Source: Streptosporangium pseudovulgare (GTDB taxonomy: Bacteria; Actinomycetota; Actinomycetes; Streptosporangiales; Streptosporangiaceae). From it: a stretch of 64,000 nucleotides of DNA. Positions 14,609 to 23,151 of this stretch are shown in pieces (position 1 is the stretch's first letter; every line of letters begins with the position of its first letter). A program made the position numbers and the translations under genes. The stretch spans positions 62,001 through 126,000 of the forward strand of contig NZ_BMQJ01000012.1 of NCBI RefSeq assembly GCF_014648055.1, written 5' to 3'. Below the pieces are notes generated by a model. That model did not search any database. It was not told the origin of the DNA and worked only from the letters and a program-made list of their open reading frames with translations.

Positions 14609-15567
14609 CGGGTGCCTCCCTCGATGTCGGCGGAGCAAAAGGTGTGCATCGGGTCGCGGCCGCAGCCGGGGCAGGCGGTGCCGTCGGCAACGTCGGCGTC
14701 CAGCTTCCGGACCACGTCGGCGAACCGCCGCAGGTGCTCGTAGTTGCCGAAATTCGGGTCGGCGGCGAACTTGTGGGCGTAGGCGATGAGGGCCAGGGGC
14801 TCGTGATCGGCCAGCGCCTCGGAGATCCGCTTGAGCATCCGGGAGCGCAGCCAGGCCGGGGCCTGGCGGTAGTGGTCCGGCATCTGGCCGAGTACGTCAC
14901 CAGCCAGCCGAGAATGATCTTCCTCGTTCGCCGGAGGCGTCTGCGCGGTCCCTCGCGCGGTACGGACCGTTCGCTCGCCTACGGCGAGAAGATGATCAGT
15001 GGTCTTCTTCTTGTTCTTCTGGTCTTCTGTTCTTCTTATAGGGGTGGATTTTCCGTCGTTGGTGCTGACCTGCGGCGATGCATCGTTTCCGCTGGTCGGG
15101 ACCTGCGGCGGGTTTTCCGTCGTAGGCGCGGCCTGGGCGTCGACCCTGTTTCCGCTGGTCGGAACCTTCGACGGGTTTTCCGTCGTAGGTGCGGGGGTGG
15201 CGGCGTCACCAGGGACGGAAAATCCGTCGTTGGTGCTGACCTGCCGGTTTCCGGCCGTCCAGGGGTCGCACAGGATGTAGTCGACGCGGCCGAGCTTCCC
15301 GCTGCTGGCGCGCTGGCGCTCCCGGACAAGGTAGCCGTGCGTCTCCAGCTCCTTGATGGCGCCACGCACGGCGTCACGGCCCTCGGGCGCGGCGGCGATG
15401 AGGGTGTTCTCCGAGATCCGGAACCCGATCTTGTGGGAGGCCAGCCAGGCGAGGACGCCGCGCGCCTTCCAGGTCAGCCGCTTGTCGCGGACCCACCTGT
15501 TGCTGATCGTCGTGAAGTGATCGGCCGGGATCTCAGCCCGACGGATCCCCGGGGTACGGTTGGGCAA
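14605..15567 (-). CDS. Helix-turn-helix Rep-like protein with repetitive linker
   Basis: 320 residues. Residues 15-100 form a winged helix (LTWKARGVLAWLASH, then ISENTLIAAAPEGRDAVRGAI and GYLVRERQR). A central linker (about 108-180) repeats APTTENP..VPTSGN and VSTNDG, mirrored by DNA repeats of about 62 bp with TTTTCCGTCGT. The C-terminus has a helical domain and CPGC...CSAD cysteines. It sits directly upstream of the translocase with an ATGA overlap. Proteins with this plan are common in actinomycete plasmids and may initiate replication, but the assignment is not certain. Confidence 0.7.
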   Translation of the reverse strand: MPNRTPGIRRAEIPADHFTTISNRWVRDKRLTWKARGVLAWLASHKIGFRISENTLIAAAPEGRDAVRGAIKELETHGYLVRERQRASSGKLGRVDYILCDPWTAGNRQVSTNDGFSVPGDAATPAPTTENPSKVPTSGNRVDAQAAPTTENPPQVPTSGNDASPQVSTNDGKSTPIRRTEDQKNKKKTTDHLLAVGERTVRTARGTAQTPPANEEDHSRLAGDVLGQMPDHYRQAPAWLRSRMLKRISEALADHEPLALIAYAHKFAADPNFGNYEHLRRFADVVRKLDADVADGTACPGCGRDPMHTFCSADIEGGTR

Positions 15568-15679
15568 GGTTCGCTCCTGGTTACGCAGGGGTGGCCCTAG
15601 ACCCCGGGCCGGTGCGCCAACACCGACCGGGGTCGTACTGTCTCTGTGGCTTCGTCAGCCCCGCGTGGGGGCCGGGGGT

Positions 15680-16663
15680 TCAGCGTTCGTCGCGGAGGGT
15701 CTTAGCGGCCTCACGGCTGCAACCGAGGGCCTTGCGGATGGCCTCCGCCGACGGCTTCGCCGGGAGAGCACCGTTCGCAATCAGGAGGGTCAGCTCCGTC
15801 CGGTGATCGGCCAGCGAGCGGCCACGCGGAGGGGTAGCCGTCCGGGTCGCCGGGACCCCCTCCGACTGCTGGTCAGCGGGGGCGGCAGGCGACGGCCGCC
15901 GGACCGCCGGAGGGGTGGAACCGGAGGCCTGCGTGCCGGTGCTCCGGCCGTGGTCCAGCGCGGTGAACGCGGCCAGGATGATCGGCAGGGCGGTCACGAT
16001 GGCTACCGCGACGATGGGCCCGAGGATGTGCAGCATCAGAGCGGACAGGCTGAAGTCGGCGGCGACGCCGGGCAGGTGACGCCAGGCGTTCATGCCGAGG
16101 GTCAGGGCCAAGAACAGCCACTCGATCCGCGTGAGCGTCTTGCTCGTGATGGGCTGGCCGTGGCTGGCCATGTAGGCGCGGGCGCCGACGACGACCAGCA
16201 GGGCCATGCTCATGAACGGCTCGACCAGCCAGGCGAACACCCACGACGGCGACCAGGCCGGGGCGCCCTCGGAGGCGAACACCTGGACACCGGCCGTCGA
16301 CCAGGCCAGCGCGAGGGTCAGCGACACCATGGACACGGCCACCAGGAGCCGCCGCATCCGGGAGGCCTGCCAGGCCCGCATCATCGGGTCCTGCGCCAGC
16401 TCGTGAAGCCTGGCGGCCTCGTAGGCGGCCCGGCGCCGGTTGCGCACGCGGACCGTGTCCAGCCTCAGGGGGGTGTCGTCGTCCTGCAGCTCGGCCAGCA
16501 GCCGGGCCTCGGCCACCTCGGCCCGCAGCTGGCGCACGCGCCTCGTCTCGGCCGTCGGCGGTGCGGGCGGCTCAACCGGCGCGGTCGCGGCCAGGAGCGC
16601 CTCGGCGCCACTGATCAGCGCGGAGATGTCGTTGGGCTCGGGGGGTCCGGTAACGTCGTTCAT
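15680..16663 (-). CDS. DUF2637-like membrane protein (Spd/transfer associated)
   Basis: 327 residues from ATG 16663 with AGGAGAGG upstream. A Pro/Ala/Glu N-terminus (about 95 residues, coiled-coil-like) is followed by four probable membrane helices (LLVAVSMVSLTLALAWSTAG; VFAWLVEPFMSMALLVVVGA; IEWLFLALTLGMNAW; ILGPIVAVAIVTALPIILAA). The tail ends in a small helix-turn-helix-like segment (AEAIRKALGCSREAAKTL). The AWSTAGVQ and PSWVFAWLVEPFMS stretches fit DUF2637, found beside traB genes in actinomycete plasmids and thought to act in intramycelial spread. It is the last gene before the element's right end. Confidence 0.75.
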   Translation of the reverse strand: MNDVTGPPEPNDISALISGAEALLAATAPVEPPAPPTAETRRVRQLRAEVAEARLLAELQDDDTPLRLDTVRVRNRRRAAYEAARLHELAQDPMMRAWQASRMRRLLVAVSMVSLTLALAWSTAGVQVFASEGAPAWSPSWVFAWLVEPFMSMALLVVVGARAYMASHGQPITSKTLTRIEWLFLALTLGMNAWRHLPGVAADFSLSALMLHILGPIVAVAIVTALPIILAAFTALDHGRSTGTQASGSTPPAVRRPSPAAPADQQSEGVPATRTATPPRGRSLADHRTELTLLIANGALPAKPSAEAIRKALGCSREAAKTLRDER

Positions 16664-16696
16664 GGGTCCTCTCCTGGTCTTGCAGGTGGGGATCAA

Positions 16697-16732
16697 GGCC
16701 CTGAGAAGGTGTTCCAGCACCGGCTCAGGGCC
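16697..16732. terminator. Hairpin at the right end of the mobile element
   Basis: Perfect 9-bp arms GGCCCTGAG (16697-16705) and CTCAGGGCC (16724-16732) lie between the truncated tadA and the DUF2637 gene. It could stop transcription entering from tadA or be part of the attachment site. Confidence 0.4.
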
Positions 16733-16744
16733 GTTTGCTAGGTA

Positions 16745-16790
16745 TGTCTTTACCGGGGTGTGGTCTTGCCCGTGCCGGTGCCGCCGGTGA
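16745..16790. mobile_element. Right junction of the integrated element (att site inside tadA)
   Basis: On the minus strand the tadA frame reads through LAFLVTGGTGTGKTT and then changes abruptly to PR-stop. In intact TadA/CpaF proteins a P-loop of this form continues into LL.AL and about 200 further residues. The crossover therefore lies close to the codons for GTGTGKTT (about 16759-16785). The other junction and the rest of tadA should be left of position 1. Confidence 0.7.
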
Positions 16791-17406
16791 CGAGGAAGGC
16801 GAGCCTGGACTCGACCACCGCGGTGAGCACCGGGACGGTGCCGGCCGCGATCATGCCCGCCTCGACGAGGTCGGTGAGAGTGAAGGCACGCCGGGGCGGG
16901 AGCCGCAGGGACAGGCAGGTGCCCCCGGGCGCCACCGGCGGCAGGACGGCGTGGAGTCGGACACCCCCGGGAAGCCTGGCGTCGACGTAGGGGCAGGCGT
17001 CGTCGAGGCGCCGCCCCGCCGCCGCGGCGAGGCGCTGGGCGAGCCGCCGGACCGCGGCCTCGCCGGGGAAGACGACCGGTGTCCGGCGCAGACCGCATCC
17101 GTCGTCGACCCACACCTCGCGCGGGCCGTTCACCAGCACGTCGGTGACCTCGGCCTCGGCGAGGAGGGGCTCCAGCGGGCCCGCTCCGATCAGGTCCGCG
17201 CACAGGGCGCGGGCGACCGCCAGGATCTCGGCGTCACCGAGCACCGCGCGCTCGGCTCTGAGTGCGGCGGCGACGTGCGCGGCGCTGGGCTCGACGCCGG
17301 CCCGGGCCAGCCGTACGCGGACCGCCTCCACCAGATCGGGTGAGACGGCGGCGGCCGTGCCGGTGGAGCGGTCGCCGGCGCGGCCCGCGGCCGGCTCCCG
17401 GTTCAC
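16750..17406 (-). pseudogene. Truncated TadA/CpaF-type pilus secretion ATPase
   Basis: 218 residues of a protein normally about 400 long. The N-terminal domain is intact, with the CpaF-typical stretch IGAGPLEPLLAEAEVTDVLV, and the strand leads to VTGGTGTGKTT, where homology stops. Walker B, Asp/His boxes and the rest are missing, so no ATPase can be made from this piece. It starts at GTG 17406, overlapping the stop of the ssd gene (GTGA). The family powers assembly of Flp/Tad pili in the inner membrane. Interruption by the mobile element should disable this tad locus unless excision restores it. Confidence 0.85.
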
Positions 17407-18461
17407 GCCCCGGCTCCGTTCTCGGGTCCGTACAGCGAGTCCAGGAACGAGGAGCAGAAACGGCCGAGGGAGGTGCGGCGGCCGACCGGCGGGACGTCGC
17501 CGCGGTTGAGCGCGGCGACGAGCCGGGGCTGGTCGGGCAGGGTGCCCGCGGAGGGGACGTTCAGTGAGGCGGTGACCACGCTCTCTTCGAGGACCCCGCC
17601 GCGCACGACGGCGCGCACCTCGCCCGTGTGCTCGCGCAGCCCGGTCAGGACCTGGGCGGCGGCCAGCACGCCGCGCACGTCGGCCGCGACCACGAGCAGG
17701 GTGACGGCGGCCCGGCCGAGCGCCTCCGCCGCGGCCGGGTCGAGGCGGCGGGGGAGATCGGCGATCACCAGATCGAAGCCGCGCGTGCCCGATTCGAGCA
17801 CCGAGCGCATCGCCTCTGCGGGAATGGCCTGGACCTCCCCGCGGTGGAAGGAGAGCAGGGTCAGTTCGGCGAAGGAGGGCAGGGCGGCCTGGAGGGCGGT
17901 GAAGCTGATCCTTCCCTCACGGGCGACCAGGTCGGGCCAGCGGGCTCCTTCGGCCTCCTCCTGGCCGAGAAGCAGGTCGAGGCCCCCGCCGAGCGGGTCG
18001 GCGTCCACGAGGAGGGTGCGGAGGCGGCGGCGGGAGGCGCTCAGCGCCAGCGACGCGGCCAGAACACTGGCCCCCGCTCCGCCGCTCCCGCCCACGACGC
18101 AGACCACGCGCCCCGCCCGCTCGGCCGGCTCCACGACGTCGGCGAACTCGTCGACCAGCCGCCGCTCGGCCGACGGTAGTTCGAGGACGGACTGGGCGCC
18201 GACCGCGACGCATCTGCGCCAGGTGTCGGGCTCATCCGGAGCGCGCGTGACCAGCAGGACGCGGGGCCTGGGCGGCGGCCCGGTGGCGGCCAGGGCATCG
18301 GCCAGGTCACTGCCGACCACGACCAGCGGGGCGCGGTTCCAGTAGGGCCGGGCGTGTGCCGGGGCGTGCGCGACGTCGAGCTCGGCCCCGGCGGCGGCCG
18401 CGACGCGGAGCAGGTCGTCGAGCAGGTCGGGGTCTTCGGTGATGACCAGCGGGCGGTCCAT
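17403..18461 (-). CDS. ssd: Septum-site-determining/CpaE-like MinD-family protein
   Basis: 352 residues from ATG 18461 with GGGAGG ahead. Residues 1-115 resemble a receiver-like domain (PLVITEDPDLLDDLLRVAAA). From about 118 a MinD/ParA-type domain follows with a deviant Walker A lacking the signature lysines (VVGGSGGAGASVLAASLAL), then LLVDADPLGGGLDLLLG and LVIADLPRR. In mycobacteria Ssd (Rv3660c) sits directly before tadA (Rv3659c), as here, and affects septum placement and tad function. The coupled GTGA overlap with tadA supports the same pairing. Confidence 0.85.
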   Translation of the reverse strand: MDRPLVITEDPDLLDDLLRVAAAAGAELDVAHAPAHARPYWNRAPLVVVGSDLADALAATGPPPRPRVLLVTRAPDEPDTWRRCVAVGAQSVLELPSAERRLVDEFADVVEPAERAGRVVCVVGGSGGAGASVLAASLALSASRRRLRTLLVDADPLGGGLDLLLGQEEAEGARWPDLVAREGRISFTALQAALPSFAELTLLSFHRGEVQAIPAEAMRSVLESGTRGFDLVIADLPRRLDPAAAEALGRAAVTLLVVAADVRGVLAAAQVLTGLREHTGEVRAVVRGGVLEESVVTASLNVPSAGTLPDQPRLVAALNRGDVPPVGRRTSLGRFCSSFLDSLYGPENGAGA

Positions 18462-18561
18462 GGGTGCCTCCCTGAAATGCGGAAGGCCACTTTCCGGGGA
18501 AGGCGCCCGTCCCCGAGGCACCGAACGCCATTCTGTGGAAAACCTCGCCGCCATGGCCGCC

Positions 18562-18672
18562 CCCTGTGGACGGCCGGGCCACCGGATCAGCGCGCCCTGT
18601 GGACGGCCGGGCCACCGAATCAGCGCGCCCTGTGGGCGGCCGGGCCACCGGATCAGCGCGCCCTGTGGGCGG
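18562..18672. repeat. 33-bp tandem repeat, 3.4 copies
   Basis: The unit starts CCCTGTGGRCGGCCGGGCC and ends GATCAGCGCG. Copies lie at 18562, 18595 and 18628, with a partial copy at 18661, differing by one or two bases. The array lies in the gap upstream of ssd with no supported gene across it. Confidence 0.8.
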
Positions 18673-18754
18673 AGCCGAGACCGGAACCGGGATCGGGATC
18701 GGGTCGGAGAGGGGACGGGAGCGCGCCGGGCGCGGGGAGGGACCCCGGAAAAGT

Positions 18755-18819
18755 GGCGACCCCCGCAGGGGGGAGAGCGGGGGTCGCCGACCGGTCCGGC
18801 TCTGGGGGGGTAGAGCCGG
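18755..18819. terminator. Two successive GC-rich hairpins upstream of ssd
   Basis: GGCGACCCCCGC (18755-18766) pairs with GCGGGGGTCGCC (18777-18788), and CCGGCTCT (18796-18803) pairs with AGAGCCGG (18812-18819) around a G-rich loop. They could end a transcript from either side; which one is unclear. Confidence 0.4.
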
Positions 18820-19616
18820 TCCCGTTTCAGAAGAAAGCCTTCACCGGTATCGGAGGCGGGACAAGAACGCTGTCAAACGAACTCGCCCACGGCCCCCCGG
18901 TACGGGGATACGCCCCAATGCTGCCCGATCGACTTGAGTTTCGTCGAGGAGTAAACGGCGATTTCTTATGGTTTTTCTAAGGTAACGATTCAGTCGCGAG
19001 GAACTTCTCATTCACCGCCCCCCTCGCCGGGACCCCGCGGACACGAAGGGTGACCATCCGACCACAATGCCGCTTTTATAAGCACAAGTCCCCTATGCCT
19101 GACATGCGAGGTTAGCCCACGAATGTCCCTCGGTCTGTAAAGGTCTTGGTCTCAGGGGTTCCCATCGGCCTCGATCCGGCATAGAAAGGGTTCAACGGAC
19201 CACTTGTCCGGGGCATGGCCATCGGGCACCCACGTGCCGCCGAGCCGCGGGAGGCATGTCGGAGCGGGCTCCAACCCGCTCAGTGACATCAGGGTGCACG
19301 CCTGGTAACCCGGCTGGACGTGCCAGCGACGGCGCTCCACACCAGGAGCGCCGTCTGCTATGTCCGCGGGGTACGGCCAAGCCGTGCCCACGGGCAGGGC
19401 GGGCACTCCACCGGCGCCCCGGGCACCCCGCCGGCATGACAGGCGCCACACCGGAACACCGGACACCGGCATGACGAGCAGTCACCGCCGCACCGGCCCG
19501 CACCGGCATGACGGGCGTCCCACCGGCGCGCCGGGGCGCCGTACCCGCACGCCGCACGCTCCGGACGCGGGAGACCCCGCCGTGTCCGGGACGTGCACAC
19601 CGCGTCCGGGACGCGG
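18820..19616. other. Long gene-free gap between ssd and the Fic-like gene
   Basis: No supported gene in about 800 bases. An A/T-rich pocket (18930-19140) is unusual for this genome and could hold the ssd promoter. Hairpins occur at 19262-19281 and 19328-19355 (GACGGCGCTCC / GGAGCGCCGTC). CACCGGCATGACG-like repeats fill 19430-19520. Confidence 0.4.
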
Positions 19617-20390
19617 TCAGCCCCGCTGCATGGACTCGCAGATCGCCGTGGCCTCCCGTACCCCGAGGGTCACCGCCGCGGCGCAGTGCCGCACCCAGGC
19701 CGCCACCCCTTCCGGAGTGCCGAGCAGGTAGGAGCGCAGGGCCTCCGGATAGCCGGAACCGAGTTCGGCGTGGCCCACCTCGACGGCCACCAGTGACTTG
19801 GGGTCGAGACCGAACTCCACCAAGGTCAGCCGTTCCGCGGCGCGGGCGACCACGCCGTCCGCCGACCCGAACGGCCGCAGCACCGCCAGTTCCGCGTGCA
19901 CGATGGCGGCGAGGACCAGGGCGGGCGCCGTGGACGTCCCCGTGAGGAGGCCCACCAGCCCGTCCACCCTGGCCACGGTCTCCTCCGGGCCGGGCGCGGG
20001 GCCCGCCCCCAGGGGATCGGGCGCCTCCGCGGCGGTCCGGGGCCGTCCGAGGTCCTCGGTCAGGCCGGCGGCGGCGAGGGTGTGCAGCCTGGCCAGCACC
20101 TGGCGCGGCGCCGCACGCCACGTGGGGCCGAGCCGGCCGAGCTCCGCCGAGACGCGCAGCGCGCCCTGGACGACCGGGTCGGTGGCCTCGGGGATGGCTT
20201 CGAGCGGGATGTCCACACCGTCCAGCGCGGCGGACGCGCGCGCCCCGTGCAGCGCCGACATGGCCGACACCTGCGGGCTCTTACGCCGCAGCACGCGATG
20301 GCGGTAGAGCCGGTCCACGGCCCCGCGCGCCTCGGCGACGGCCTCGGGCACCCCGGGGAGCTCGGCGATGGCAGCCAATGGGTCGTTCAC
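19617..20390 (-). CDS. Fic/DOC-like protein with degenerate active site
   Basis: 257 residues from a GTG. Order and spacing resemble an actinobacterial Fic-like family often annotated near acs: RLYRHRVLRRKS near the start, ALHGARASAALDGVDIPLE about residue 50, and a Fic-core helix near residue 170 (AAIVHAELAVLRPFGSADGV). The canonical HPFx(D/E)GNGRxxR is altered to RPFGSADGVVAR, losing the catalytic His, so AMP transfer is unlikely. It is transcribed away from acs. Its role is unknown; a regulatory or structural use of the fold is possible. Confidence 0.65.
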   Translation of the reverse strand: MNDPLAAIAELPGVPEAVAEARGAVDRLYRHRVLRRKSPQVSAMSALHGARASAALDGVDIPLEAIPEATDPVVQGALRVSAELGRLGPTWRAAPRQVLARLHTLAAAGLTEDLGRPRTAAEAPDPLGAGPAPGPEETVARVDGLVGLLTGTSTAPALVLAAIVHAELAVLRPFGSADGVVARAAERLTLVEFGLDPKSLVAVEVGHAELGSGYPEALRSYLLGTPEGVAAWVRHCAAAVTLGVREATAICESMQRG

Positions 20391-21165
20391 GCCCCCGACC
20401 CTACCGGCCGGTCAACAAAGGGCCGCCTCCGCCCGCCTCCACCCGCCGAAGGCTCACCGAAGACTCGCCGAACGCCCGCCGGACCGGTCCGACCTGGGCC
20501 CCGAGGCATGACGGCCTCGCGGATGCACGTCCTCACGAGGTGGAGCCCCCGCGGGTCCGGCGTGGCGGACCCGCGGCCGCCCGTCTCCACCCGCCGGGCC
20601 TCCGCCCAATGAGCTCCCGACCGCCCATCTCCGCCCGCCGGACCTCCGCCCACTGAGCCCCCGACCGCCCGTCTCCGCCCACTGAGACCCCGGCCGCGCA
20701 TCCGTGCGGCAAAACCCGGCCCTCGTCCGGCAAAGCGGCCGGCAAAGCACCCGACCCGTACTCCGGACGGCGCCGCACCGGCCTCCCCGCGGCTCTCGTC
20801 TCCACCCCCGTACGGCGCCGCCGGCTTCCGGCCGGGTCCCGATCGGCCACCGGGGCGATTTGGGCCCGTCGCCGAAACGTTCGGTACGTGCGGCGGGAAA
20901 CGCGCGGCGCGCCGTTCGGCGAACGCATACCACCGCCCACCGCAAGCCCCTATAAAACCATGGGAATAACGCTTTATCCATTCTTATGGTGTCGAAAGCA
21001 CAACGTTTTCCCGACGTCCGTCACCGAGCGTCAAGACCATTGTGAACCGCGCTGGTCCCCTATCACCGGTTGGTACAGACCTGTCTAGACCTCTTGTGGC
21101 GGGCACCGCTGGCCTGGTGAAGTGGGACACGACCAGTCCGACCGGCCGTACGTAAGGAGTGCGCA
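20391..21165. other. Gene-free gap upstream of acs
   Basis: No gene is supported. Bases 20600-20690 contain two near-copies of a 38-bp segment built on CTCCGCCCAMTGAG and CCCGACCGCCC. The A/T-rich part (20950-21060) probably holds the acs promoter. Confidence 0.5.
21079..21094. promoter_or_regulatory. DasR-box-like palindrome before acs
   Basis: ACCTGTCTAGACCTCT matches the published DasR dre consensus (ACTGGTCTAGACCACT) at 13 of 16 positions, with the central GTCTAGACC exact. It lies 72 bases before the acs start. GntR-type control of acs is therefore possible; one half-site is weak. Confidence 0.35.
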
Positions 21166-23151
21166 GTGACCCCGGAGACCCCTGGTTCCGAGTCGCGTGA
21201 GACCCAGGAGACCTTGTCGAACCTGCTGCAGGAGACCCGGCGGTTCGCGCCTCCCGCCGCCCTCGCCGCGGCCGCCAACGTGACGGCCGACGCCTACACG
21301 GAGGCGGAGGCGGACCGCCTGGCGTTCTGGGAGAAGCAGGCCGACCGGCTCGCCTGGTCCAGGCGCTGGGACACCACGCTGGAGTGGAACCCGCCCTTCG
21401 CCAAGTGGTTCGTCGGCGGAGAGCTCAACGTCGCCTACAACTGCGTCGACCGCCACGTCGAGGCGGGCCGCGGCGACAAGGTCGCCTACCACTGGGAGGG
21501 CGAGCCCGAGGGCGACAGCCGTACCCTCACCTACGCCGACCTGCAGCGCGAGGTCTCGAAGACGGCCAACGCTCTGCAGGAGCTGGGCGTGGGCAAGGGC
21601 GACCGGGTCGCCGTCTACATGCCCATGATCCCTGAGCTGCCGATCACGATGCTGGCCTGCGCCCGTATCGGCGCGATCCACTCGGTGGTGTTCGGCGGCT
21701 TCTCCGCGAGCGCGCTCAGCGGCCGGATCAAGGACGCCGACGCCAAGCTCGTGGTGACCGCCGACGGCGGCTACCGCAGGGGCGCCCCCAGCGCCCTCAA
21801 GCCGACCGTGGACGAGGCGGTCAAGGAGTGCCCGGACATCGAGCACGTCCTGGTCGTGCGGCGGACCGGCCAGGAGGTGGCCTGGACCGAGAAGGACATC
21901 TGGTGGCACGACCTGGTGGACCGCCAGCCCGAGACCCACGAGGCCCAGGCCAACGGCGCCGAGGACCCGCTGTTCATCCTCTACACCAGCGGGACGACCG
22001 GCAGGCCCAAGGGCATCCTGCACACCACCGGCGGCTACCTCACCCAGATCGCCTACACCCATGACGCGGTGTTCGACCTCAAGCCCGACACCGACGTCTA
22101 CTGGTGCACCGCCGACATCGGCTGGGTGACCGGCCACTCCTACATCGTGTACGGCCCGCTGGCCAACGGCGCGACCAGCGTCATCTACGAGGGCACCCCG
22201 GACACCCCGCACCGCGGCCGGTTCTGGGAGATCGTGCAGAAGTACGGGGTCACGATCCTCTACACCGCCCCCACGGCGATCCGCACCTTCATGAAGTGGG
22301 GCGACGACATCCCCGCCAAGTACGACATGTCGTCCCTGCGCATCCTGGGCAGCGTCGGCGAGCCGATCAACCCCGAGGCGTACGTCTGGTACCGCGAGCA
22401 CATCGGCGGCGAGCGCTGCCCGGTGGTGGACACCTGGTGGCAGACCGAGACCGGCGGCGTCATGATCAGTCCGCTGCCGGGCGTCACCGCGGCCAAGCCC
22501 GGCGCGGCCATGCGCCCGCTGCCCGGCATCAGCGCCGACGTGGTCGACGACCAGGGCAACTCGGTGCCCAACGGCGGTGGCGGTTACCTCGCGATCCGCG
22601 ACCCGTGGCCGTCCATGCTCCGCACGATCTGGGGTGACGACCAGCGCTACATCGACACCTACTGGTCGCGCTTCGAGGGCATGTACTTCGCGGGCGACGG
22701 CGCCAAGAAGGACGAGGACGGCGACATCTGGCTGCTCGGCCGGGTCGACGACGTCATGCTCGTCTCCGGCCACAACATCTCCACCACCGAGGTGGAGTCG
22801 GCCCTGGTCTCCCACCCGAAGGTCGCCGAGGCCGCGGTGGTCGGCGCCACCGACCCGCTCACCGGCCAGGCCATCGTGGCGTTCGTGATCCTGCGCGGCA
22901 GCGCCGAGGAGAGCGATGACATCGCCGCCGAGCTGCGGAACCACGTGGCGAAGACGCTGGGTCCGATCGCCAAGCCGCGGCAGATCATGGTGGTCCCCGA
23001 GCTGCCGAAGACCCGCTCCGGCAAGATCATGCGGCGTCTCCTGCGCGACGTGGCCGAGAACCGCAGCATCGGCGACGTCACCACGCTCGCCGACAGCACG
23101 GTGATGAACCTCATCTCCGAGAAGCTGCCGAGCGCCAAGACCGACGAGTGA
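21166..23151 (+). CDS. acs: Acetyl-CoA synthetase
   Basis: 661 residues, the normal size. It makes acetyl-CoA from acetate, ATP and CoA in two steps through acetyl-AMP in the cytosol. Diagnostic motifs are present in order: [11 protein letters not shown], the P-loop-like [35 protein letters not shown] (adenine/acetate pocket) and [11 protein letters not shown], whose Lys is the usual acetylation-controlled residue. The GTG start has AAGGAG seven bases upstream. The stop overlaps the start of the next membrane gene (GTGA). M. tuberculosis acs is Rv3667, in the same neighbourhood. Confidence 0.97.
   Translation: MTPETPGSESRETQETLSNLLQETRRFAPPAALAAAANVTADAYTEAEADRLAFWEKQADRLAWSRRWDTTLEWNPPFAKWFVGGELNVAYNCVDRHVEAGRGDKVAYHWEGEPEGDSRTLTYADLQREVSKTANALQELGVGKGDRVAVYMPMIPELPITMLACARIGAIHSVVFGGFSASALSGRIKDADAKLVVTADGGYRRGAPSALKPTVDEAVKECPDIEHVLVVRRTGQEVAWTEKDIWWHDLVDRQPETHEAQANGAEDPLFILYTSGTTGRPKGILHTTGGYLTQIAYTHDAVFDLKPDTDVYWCTADIGWVTGHSYIVYGPLANGATSVIYEGTPDTPHRGRFWEIVQKYGVTILYTAPTAIRTFMKWGDDIPAKYDMSSLRILGSVGEPINPEAYVWYREHIGGERCPVVDTWWQTETGGVMISPLPGVTAAKPGAAMRPLPGISADVVDDQGNSVPNGGGGYLAIRDPWPSMLRTIWGDDQRYIDTYWSRFEGMYFAGDGAKKDEDGDIWLLGRVDDVMLVSGHNISTTEVESALVSHPKVAEAAVVGATDPLTGQAIVAFVILRGSAEESDDIAAELRNHVAKTLGPIAKPRQIMVVPELPKTRSGKIMRRLLRDVAENRSIGDVTTLADSTVMNLISEKLPSAKTDE

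Noticed and set aside
18354-18980. Plus-strand frames through the 33-bp repeat (11-residue repeats)
   Set aside because: The repeat is open in several frames because its period is divisible by three; no start signal and the products differ only by frame.
19152-19472. Minus-strand frame in the ssd/Fic gap
   Set aside because: Arg/Pro/Gly shadow composition, no ribosome binding site, and it crosses two hairpins.
21085-22944. Long minus-strand frame across acs
   Set aside because: Antisense shadow; acs has complete motifs, and the reverse product is low-complexity.
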